In this document: in pieces, positions 23,559 to 30,046 of the stretch
How positions within the stretch are numbered: position 1 is the stretch's first letter
Layout: each line of letters opens with the position of its first letter
Virus record (IMG/VR): IMGVR_UViG_3300028569_000123
Span: 1-30,046 of that record
Strand: one strand, 5' to 3'
Source of the DNA: a virus
Length of the DNA: 30,046 nt
Translations under genes and position numbers: made by a program
The notes under the pieces: model-generated
The model's database searches: none
Seen by the model: the letters and a program-made list of their open reading frames with translations, nothing else
What the model was told of the DNA's origin: nothing

Positions 23559-23581
23559 AAAACTTTATTTTTAGAAGTTTT
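23559..23581 (+). other. Short inverted repeat before the 1,893-aa gene
   Basis: AAAACTT (23559-23565), nine-base loop, AAGTTTT (23575-23581). It is a weak AT-rich hairpin without a following long T tract, so a terminator is doubtful. It ends just before a TCTAAATA box at 23583-23590, which lies nine bases before the next ATG. Confidence 0.3.
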
Positions 23582-23599
23582 GTCTAAATAGTAGATAAC

Positions 23600-26500
23600 A
23601 TGGCATCAAATCAGGCATATTACATAACCGAATCCGGTACTTGGCCGAATGAAGTGTATAACATATCTATTGCAGGACAGTTAATAAATCCAGCACTAGC
23701 TTCTATACCTGCTGATAATTTATTTAGATTTGTAAATAATCAAACAGTTCCTTTGAATGGATTGCCTTCTAATTATGGAAAATATAATTATTTGAATTCT
23801 GTTCCAACATTTTATGATCAAGGATTGTTGGAATTGGATACTAAAAGTAACACGCTTTTAGTTTGGAATGTTTCTGCGGAAAGAAGAGCATTTAATATTG
23901 GAAATACTTTAAATTCATTGAGTATAGACATTGCTCCGGGAAAACAAATCGGTGAAAGATATTACTCATATTTATTACATCCAAAAAGACTTTTTTTAAA
24001 ACCTACTGCTAAACCTGTAAAAGTTGGAAATAATTGGAGATTAACTACTCAAACTGTTTTATTAAGTACAGCTGCAAATTATTACTTAGGATCTACTACT
24101 GATTTAGATGCTGCAAGCGGAAATATAAATTTTTTAAAAACAAATCCAGTAACAACGTCCCTCATATCAGATTCAACCTATTCGATTGTCTACAATCTAT
24201 GTGCTTCTCGTACTAGAGTAGGTCTTCCGCTTATAACTTTTACCGATTCATACAATCCTACATTTTATTCTACAGTATTGGAACCTTCTCCTGTAAATTC
24301 TACATCAACTTCTAGAATAAGACCAGATACAACATACATAACTTATGGTGTAAACTATTATGCATTAAATCCAGAAGGAAAATATTCTATATATTCGCTT
24401 GGACAGCAGAGAGCGGATGAAAATTTAGGACTATCTCCTACATTAAAATCGTCCTATATAATCACTCCACAAATGCCAGCTAATAAACAAGCATTTCAAT
24501 TGGTACAAATTAAAAATGATACTTTGGACATCGATCTTGGAGACGTTAGATATTGTGTATTAAGCGGTGTTTTTGATTTGTATAATAGTAATTTTTCATA
24601 TTTCAATAACGGATCTTTAAATTCCTCGTCTTCTATAATAAATCTTGTAACGGGAATTCCCGATACTTCTATTTCTGTTAGCTATATAGCAGATTGTCCT
24701 ACGATGAAATTTAGCAATGAGTTTTGGCAAGATACTTTTATTTCGATCACGGAAGCACAATTAGGAGTTCCCCATGCAACAAACCTTTCTCAGAATATTG
24801 ATTGGACTACAAAATATCCTCCTCACTATTATTCTTACAAAGCATCTTTAACTGGTTCCGCAGAACCTAATATTACTGGTTTGATGGAAACTGCGAATTT
24901 AACATTTTATTTAAAATGTTCTTCGGTTTCTGAAAAATATACATCTGGTAAAAATTATACATCATCTGTAACTCTTTCTTCATTCATAACTTCAGATTTT
25001 AATTTTATTAGCTATGATTTGTGGTATGGATCCGGTTCGGATTATATTAAATTTTCTCCATTGGTTCCTTCTAATAGTGTATTCTTATCTTCTCTTTATT
25101 GTTTTTATGGAACTAATTTAGACATTCCATATTCATTGGTAGATTCTGGTTGGATTCAAGCGTCTTCTGCCAATTCATTTTTAATTACATATCCAATAAC
25201 AACTCATGGAGAATTAGATTTTAGTTTAAGACCATCTTTATGTACAATTGCTGGATATATTGATGCATACGAAGCAACCAGAATACGCTTGGCAATCGGT
25301 GAATTACCATATAATGGCGGTCAGCCAATATTTCTTTCTAAGACATATGAAAGCGAAGATTATATGGAAGTTGATGGATCTTTTTTAAACTCAGCAGGTT
25401 CTTGGCCTACAAGAGATCTTAGAAATTCTTATATATCTTGGTTTTTTACTCCAGAAAATAATTCTGTTACTATAAATTCAGTAGACATTGACGGCAATTT
25501 TATTCAAAATATACCTGCATTTAGTGCCGTTCCTTTTGATTTTAATACTTGGTCTGTAGTTGTTTCTGGATATGGTCCACAAACAACAGTAATAAATTTA
25601 TCTTCTCAAAAATATAACGAAGTTACTAACCTAAGTTCAAACTCTGCACTTTTTAATTATTTTGTAGAAGAACGGTTATTAGTTGGAGCACCTTATGGTA
25701 TAAACAATTTAAATGAAACTAGAAGTGTTTATTTAACATGTGCAGTTCCATATAAAGGAAGACAGTATGATTTACCATCAAATGCTCAATTGAATTGGAT
25801 TTGGTCATATAATGATGATATTGATTATGAAACAATTCCTATAAATTCTTATTTATATCCATCTTTAAGTTTATATTCATATGGATATGACTTGGGTACT
25901 ACTATTTTAAGTAGTATAAAAGTAGAAGTAACGCCTCCATATAATAGTACAATTCCAAATATAAATACTGTTAGAATTGTTGCTTCTATAGATACTCAAT
26001 CCGGATTAATAGAAGGAAGTTATATATTTCAAGTTGATGATTTTCCAGATCCTTCTATTTTTAATACGAATTTTTTAGGATATTATACATCATTTCAAAA
26101 AATTTCATCTGAAATTTCAAACACAAGAGATAAGAACTATATAATTACTAGACCAAACAATGCAACAAATAGTTATACATTTTCTTCTTTAAGTGATGTT
26201 ATTCCAACATATATAAATTCTACAATTGTTTGGAATGTATCTAGTAATAACAATATTAATACATTAACATATGGAAACAATCCTATAAATGTTAATATAT
26301 CAAATGTTTCTAAAACTATAATAAGTTTAAGTGCTTTAGATGCTATTGTTCCAGGCTGGACGAGCGCACATAATGTTCAAGCAAATACTGTAGTAAATAT
26401 TTTAGATTCATCCGAATTTAATAAATCATTAGAGTTTTTAACAATTCCAGAATTTTTCTGGAAAAATGGAAAGTATCTGACTCTTTCCGATCAGAATAAC

Positions 26501-29281
26501 TATACACAAATACCATCCAACACTGCATATGGAAATAAAATATCAAATAGTCAGGGGTATTATCTATCGGCAAATAAATCATATTTAAATGATTTTAGAT
26601 ATTATACTGGAGAAAATCTCAATACAAAATTAGAAAATTTTTCTTCTTATTATACATTAGCAAATATTCCATATGCAACTGAAATGTATTCATCATCCGG
26701 ATTGCCTATAACACTAACAGCATTTAATGATGAATTATTTCCAGAAAATAATGGAATATATTATAAAATGCCAAGCGGTTTAGATTTAAATACATATACA
26801 TTTAATATAACCGCAAAATCTGATAATAACAGTGCAAATAGATTACAAAAAAATTTAAAATTAATTCCTTATACAGATATAACAACAACATATATGGTAG
26901 ATACAACTGCTATAGATATTGATAATGATCGTGTTATATCAATATATCAAAGTATAAGTACAAGCATTCCAAATGCTCCCGTAGAAATAGTCGATGGAAC
27001 AATAACATATACCCTTTCAACATATTTTTGGACGGTTAATAGAGAAATTCCAGCAACAACAGGAAATTTTGATGTATTTGAATTAGTAATAGGAGATCCT
27101 GCCAATGAACTCGAAGTATCAGGAACCAAGAAAAATACTCTTTTTTTATATGCTTCTTCAAATATAAATAAAAAAATATTTTCATCAACTTTTGACAACT
27201 ATCCAGATAATGTTTATACAGGCTCTAGGGATTTATGGAGTACTGTTACTCAACTAACAACTTCTATTTCACCAACTAAAACATTAATATCAAGCAGTAG
27301 TGCTGCAAATCCAGAAATTTTTATATCAACTGCGTATGTTCTTACTGGACAAGATTTATTTATACAATTTGATACACCGGATTCTACAAACAATATATAT
27401 ATAATTGCATATATGGTAAATTTTGGTGAGTACGATTCCGATAGAATTACCGCATTCGATTCTTCTTTGTTTTATTCATATAAAAATTCTGGTACATATT
27501 ATATTTCTTACAGTGCATTATATAATGATGGATCAATAAAAATGTATGAACATTCAAATCCAATTTTTGTAAAAGATAATTGGCAAACGTATGATTCAAA
27601 CTCATTAAGATTTGTGGAGGAAACTTTTTTAACACTTCCTTATACAAATGAAGAAGTTTTCATTCAACCAAATGAATGGGGAGATTCTGATATATTCAAT
27701 ACCTCAATAGGTAGAATACAAGATAATTTGGACTATTTAGCATCGAATTTACAAACAATAAATACTAATTCACCAACAATATTTTTTGGTTGGTTGGGTA
27801 CTAATCCCTTTAATTTAAGTAGTGGAATAAGATGGTATACAAAAGATTTTGGAACCGAATTTTATTTTAATCCCAAATTAGCAGTTTCTTCTGGACTTTC
27901 TTATTTTACAAAAATAAAAGATGCTATAGAAGTTAATGATCGTATTTATGTATTGGATGGAAACTTATTCAGATGTTTATCTTCCGATAATATTTCTTCT
28001 CAAATACAATTAGATGGATCAGATTCATTAAATACTATTTTCTTAAATCCTATTTCATTAGAAGTGGATGAAACTGGAACCATAGCATATATAGCAGACC
28101 CTCCAAAAAATAGAGTTTATAGATTTGATTTAGAATTCAATACTCAATCTACATTAAATTATACATTAAATGTTGGCGGATTGGGTTCTAAAAAAGACAC
28201 TAATAAATTTAATTCTCCATCAGAATTGGCATATGAAAGACAAAATTTGTATGTATTGGATTTTAACAATCGATGTATTAAAAGATATAATACAGATTTA
28301 AATTGGATTTATACATATGAAACCGATGAATTTTTTGATGAAAGACCTATAAACATAGCAGTTCATCCAGAATTTGAATTATTATATGTATTAACAGAAA
28401 CAAAAACTATATATATATTTGATTCATTTGGAGCTTCTTATGTTTCAAAATTTAAATTAAATAATATTACTTCAAACATTATTAAAATTATATTTGATGA
28501 AGTAGGAGATTTTATATATGCAGTTACTTCGACAGATGTTTACAAATATTCTGCTTCCGGTTACTTTATATCACAACTTGATCTTCCCGCAAATCTTGTT
28601 TTCATTGGTGCTAAAAAAGATAAAAATCGTTCTATATTATTATTGACCGAGAAGTGTATAATAAAAATTCAAGACATTTTAGAAGTATATAAAGTTGGAG
28701 AAGGATTACCTAATCAGTATTGGTCTAAAGATCAGTTATTAATAGATAGAGATGAATTAGCATCTGATACCAATTATAATAGATGTTTAATAAGAATGGC
28801 TCAGAATATTAAAACCTTTAGAAGTTCATTAAATTACAAATTAGTATTAGCCACTGAACAAACATCTACAAATATAATAAACTATTTTGCATCTGTTCCT
28901 GTTAATGTAAATGATTTGCCTTATTTTGATGGAACGATAGAGGGTGAAACATTAGGTGTTGGCGTAAATGAATTACACACACCACAAGTAATGAACAGAG
29001 AATTTTCTAAATTGTGCAGTGCTTTAAATGATTTAAAGCTGTTTTTAAATATAACTGATTATAATGTACAATCAAATAATAATGGATGTAATGATGCGTT
29101 TTGCTGGTCTTGGAAAGCAATGTCTTGTTATAAATTAACCTTTCCTGCAATACGTATATGTAACATAAATCCCATAACATATGCAGAACTTGAAAGCAGT
29201 TTCCCAATATCCTATGCTCCAAGTAAAACATGGGGATCTGCGGTTTCAGAATGTTGTGATAAAATAATTCCTCCGGTATAA
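23600..29281 (+). CDS. Giant probable virion protein with C-terminal NHL-like beta-propeller
   Basis: 1,893-residue protein, the longest gene here. Residues 1-1420 are Ser/Thr/Asn/Tyr-rich, beta-dominated sequence with few Cys and no enzyme motif, suggesting stacked Ig-like or fibre domains. From about 1426 to 1690 come six strand repeats of an NHL-type propeller: IYVLDGNLFRCL (near 1448), IAYIADPPKNRVYRFD (1495), LYVLDFNNRCIKRYN (1549), LLYVLTETKTIYIFDS (1593), FIYAVTSTDVYKYS (1637) and ILLLTEKCIIKI (1677). A Cys-rich C-terminal part follows (CNDAFCWSWKAMSCYKL, ECCDK). There is no signal peptide. It is most likely a tail fibre, baseplate or other surface structure, with the propeller for host or glycan binding (inference). 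The start is the first ATG, with TCTAAATA nine bases before it. Confidence 0.75.
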   Translation: MASNQAYYITESGTWPNEVYNISIAGQLINPALASIPADNLFRFVNNQTVPLNGLPSNYGKYNYLNSVPTFYDQGLLELDTKSNTLLVWNVSAERRAFNIGNTLNSLSIDIAPGKQIGERYYSYLLHPKRLFLKPTAKPVKVGNNWRLTTQTVLLSTAANYYLGSTTDLDAASGNINFLKTNPVTTSLISDSTYSIVYNLCASRTRVGLPLITFTDSYNPTFYSTVLEPSPVNSTSTSRIRPDTTYITYGVNYYALNPEGKYSIYSLGQQRADENLGLSPTLKSSYIITPQMPANKQAFQLVQIKNDTLDIDLGDVRYCVLSGVFDLYNSNFSYFNNGSLNSSSSIINLVTGIPDTSISVSYIADCPTMKFSNEFWQDTFISITEAQLGVPHATNLSQNIDWTTKYPPHYYSYKASLTGSAEPNITGLMETANLTFYLKCSSVSEKYTSGKNYTSSVTLSSFITSDFNFISYDLWYGSGSDYIKFSPLVPSNSVFLSSLYCFYGTNLDIPYSLVDSGWIQASSANSFLITYPITTHGELDFSLRPSLCTIAGYIDAYEATRIRLAIGELPYNGGQPIFLSKTYESEDYMEVDGSFLNSAGSWPTRDLRNSYISWFFTPENNSVTINSVDIDGNFIQNIPAFSAVPFDFNTWSVVVSGYGPQTTVINLSSQKYNEVTNLSSNSALFNYFVEERLLVGAPYGINNLNETRSVYLTCAVPYKGRQYDLPSNAQLNWIWSYNDDIDYETIPINSYLYPSLSLYSYGYDLGTTILSSIKVEVTPPYNSTIPNINTVRIVASIDTQSGLIEGSYIFQVDDFPDPSIFNTNFLGYYTSFQKISSEISNTRDKNYIITRPNNATNSYTFSSLSDVIPTYINSTIVWNVSSNNNINTLTYGNNPINVNISNVSKTIISLSALDAIVPGWTSAHNVQANTVVNILDSSEFNKSLEFLTIPEFFWKNGKYLTLSDQNNYTQIPSNTAYGNKISNSQGYYLSANKSYLNDFRYYTGENLNTKLENFSSYYTLANIPYATEMYSSSGLPITLTAFNDELFPENNGIYYKMPSGLDLNTYTFNITAKSDNNSANRLQKNLKLIPYTDITTTYMVDTTAIDIDNDRVISIYQSISTSIPNAPVEIVDGTITYTLSTYFWTVNREIPATTGNFDVFELVIGDPANELEVSGTKKNTLFLYASSNINKKIFSSTFDNYPDNVYTGSRDLWSTVTQLTTSISPTKTLISSSSAANPEIFISTAYVLTGQDLFIQFDTPDSTNNIYIIAYMVNFGEYDSDRITAFDSSLFYSYKNSGTYYISYSALYNDGSIKMYEHSNPIFVKDNWQTYDSNSLRFVEETFLTLPYTNEEVFIQPNEWGDSDIFNTSIGRIQDNLDYLASNLQTINTNSPTIFFGWLGTNPFNLSSGIRWYTKDFGTEFYFNPKLAVSSGLSYFTKIKDAIEVNDRIYVLDGNLFRCLSSDNISSQIQLDGSDSLNTIFLNPISLEVDETGTIAYIADPPKNRVYRFDLEFNTQSTLNYTLNVGGLGSKKDTNKFNSPSELAYERQNLYVLDFNNRCIKRYNTDLNWIYTYETDEFFDERPINIAVHPEFELLYVLTETKTIYIFDSFGASYVSKFKLNNITSNIIKIIFDEVGDFIYAVTSTDVYKYSASGYFISQLDLPANLVFIGAKKDKNRSILLLTEKCIIKIQDILEVYKVGEGLPNQYWSKDQLLIDRDELASDTNYNRCLIRMAQNIKTFRSSLNYKLVLATEQTSTNIINYFASVPVNVNDLPYFDGTIEGETLGVGVNELHTPQVMNREFSKLCSALNDLKLFLNITDYNVQSNNNGCNDAFCWSWKAMSCYKLTFPAIRICNINPITYAELESSFPISYAPSKTWGSAVSECCDKIIPPV

Positions 29282-29343
29282 ATATTGATAATAGTAACCT
29301 TCAGAAATGAACGGTTCCTGCTAACAACAGAGACTAAAAAAAT

Positions 29344-30046
29344 ATGAGTAATCGTTTTCATTCAAAATGGCATAGACGTAATCACCATACATATGGTAAT
29401 GACACAAACCCTGATGCATCGCATGATCCAATAGCCAGTCAACAACAACCTTTTCTTGGAGAATTTGTTTTAAAAGGTGCTTTAAGTGCTACTTGTCCTT
29501 TGAGTTCATTTGCAGCATTTCTATACACTGATAATACAGCCTTGTGTGCATATGCAGGAACTCGCGGAGCATATATACACAGCGAAGGATATTTAGGTCT
29601 TGAGGTTATTAGTACAAAATCAATTGGTATTTCTGCAAATGCTCCTAAAATTGCAATAGAAGCTCTTTCCCCTATGAGAGCAATAAGTGCTTGGGGTGGA
29701 CAAATAGGTTTAGATGTTTATTCTCCTACAAGAGCTATCTCTGCTTTTGGAGGAAGAATTGGTGGAGAATTTTATAGTCCAGTAAGAGCATTGTCTGCTT
29801 ATGGTGGACAAATTGGTTTAGATGTATATTCCTCTTCAAGAGGTATATCTTCTTATGGTGGATTCATAGGTGGAGAATTTTATAGTCCTGTAAGAGCATT
29901 GTCTGCTTGGGGTGGTCAGATTGGTTTAGATGTTTATTCTCCTACAAGAGCTATCTCTGCTTTTGGAGGAAGAATTGGTGGAGAATTTTATAGTCCAGTA
30001 AGAGCATTGTCTGCTTATGGTGGACAAATTGGTTTAGATGTATATT
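29344..30046 (+). CDS. Repeat-containing probable fibre protein, partial (runs off the right edge)
   Basis: At least 234 residues, open to the window end. The N-terminus is His/Arg-rich (MSNRFHSKWHRRNHHTYGND), followed by HDPIASQQQPFLGEFVLKG, probably an attachment segment. Residues about 60-108 are degenerate repeats. From residue 109, seven 18-residue units follow without gaps, of the form SP-x-RA-(I/L)-SA-(aromatic)-GG-x-IG-x2-(V/F)-Y, alternating between a GLDVY and a GGEFY ending. Such short Gly-turn repeats fit a beta-solenoid or fibrous shaft. It lies 62 bases after the giant protein in the same direction. No function beyond a structural guess can be given. The C-terminus, where a receptor-binding tip would be, is outside the window. 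Confidence 0.8.
   Translation, partial: MSNRFHSKWHRRNHHTYGNDTNPDASHDPIASQQQPFLGEFVLKGALSATCPLSSFAAFLYTDNTALCAYAGTRGAYIHSEGYLGLEVISTKSIGISANAPKIAIEALSPMRAISAWGGQIGLDVYSPTRAISAFGGRIGGEFYSPVRALSAYGGQIGLDVYSSSRGISSYGGFIGGEFYSPVRALSAWGGQIGLDVYSPTRAISAFGGRIGGEFYSPVRALSAYGGQIGLDVY
29668..30046 (+). repeat. 54-bp coding tandem repeats with 216-bp higher-order period
   Basis: Seven 54-base units begin at 29668, 29722, 29776, 29830, 29884, 29938 and 29992. Units alternate in type, and every fourth unit is closest in sequence. Positions 29707-29830 and 29923-30046 are identical over 124 bases, which shows a recent 216-base duplication or gene conversion. The array continues past the window. Confidence 0.92.

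Noticed and set aside
23550-23591. 13-codon ORF (MMFKTLFLEVLSK) between the 58-aa and 1,893-aa genes
   Set aside because: Too short to support, no ribosome-binding site, and it overlaps an inverted repeat.
26947-29231. Minus-strand open frames inside the 1,893-aa gene
   Set aside because: Short, hydrophobic or basic shadow frames with no recognisable features, lying fully within a long intact gene.

Overview
The window looks like part of a large T4-like tailed phage (myovirus type), probably aquatic and known mainly from uncultured relatives. Evidence for the lineage is a run of T4-type replication and recombination genes on the minus strand: sliding clamp (gp45-like), ssDNA-binding protein (gp32), DnaB-type helicase (gp41), UvsX/RecA, family B DNA polymerase (gp43) and an SbcC/Rad50-like gp46. 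The DNA is very AT-rich apart from a Gly-coding tract at the left edge. No tRNA, rRNA, integrase or CRISPR was seen. Host identity is not shown. Clear Shine-Dalgarno sequences are rare upstream of the starts, which would fit a host that relies little on them (for example Bacteroidota or some marine bacteria), but that is inference.

Layout. (1) Positions 1-8038, minus strand: a partial glycine-rich protein, two unknowns, the clamp, an unknown linker protein, gp32, two unknowns (one possibly gp59-like), a DHH phosphoesterase, helicase, UvsX, and a small protein with a clamp-binding-like tail. A strong hairpin with T tracts on both strands lies just before uvsX. (2) 8090-13828, minus: DNA polymerase, a GT-B glycosyltransferase, and gp46. 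(3) 13836-20285, minus: a tightly packed run of glycosyltransferases and methyltransferases, including a two-domain GT-A protein and a GT2-GT7 (beta-1,4-galactosyltransferase-like) fusion. It is interrupted by one HNH endonuclease gene on the opposite strand. (4) 20356-30046, plus strand: two tiny Cys plus Pro-tail proteins (one with a Thr-Pro repeat tail), an unknown, a Skp1-type GlcNAc-transferase-like enzyme, an L-type lectin-like protein, a 58-residue protein, a 1,893-residue probable virion protein with a C-terminal beta-propeller, and a partial protein built of 18-residue tandem repeats.

How it may work together. The minus-strand genes supply replisome and recombination functions, joined by frequent stop/start overlaps, and the sugar-enzyme run leads straight into gp46. 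The plus-strand genes look like virion surface or adhesin parts. At least seven genes carry glycosyltransferase domains (about nine domains) and two more encode methyltransferases, so the phage probably builds a substantial glycan. Its target could be its own fibres, its DNA or the host surface, and the sequence does not decide which. Several transcription-unit starts on both strands carry a TAAATA box 7-15 nt before the start codon, resembling the T4-type late promoter core. No gene-free stretch exceeds 300 bases.
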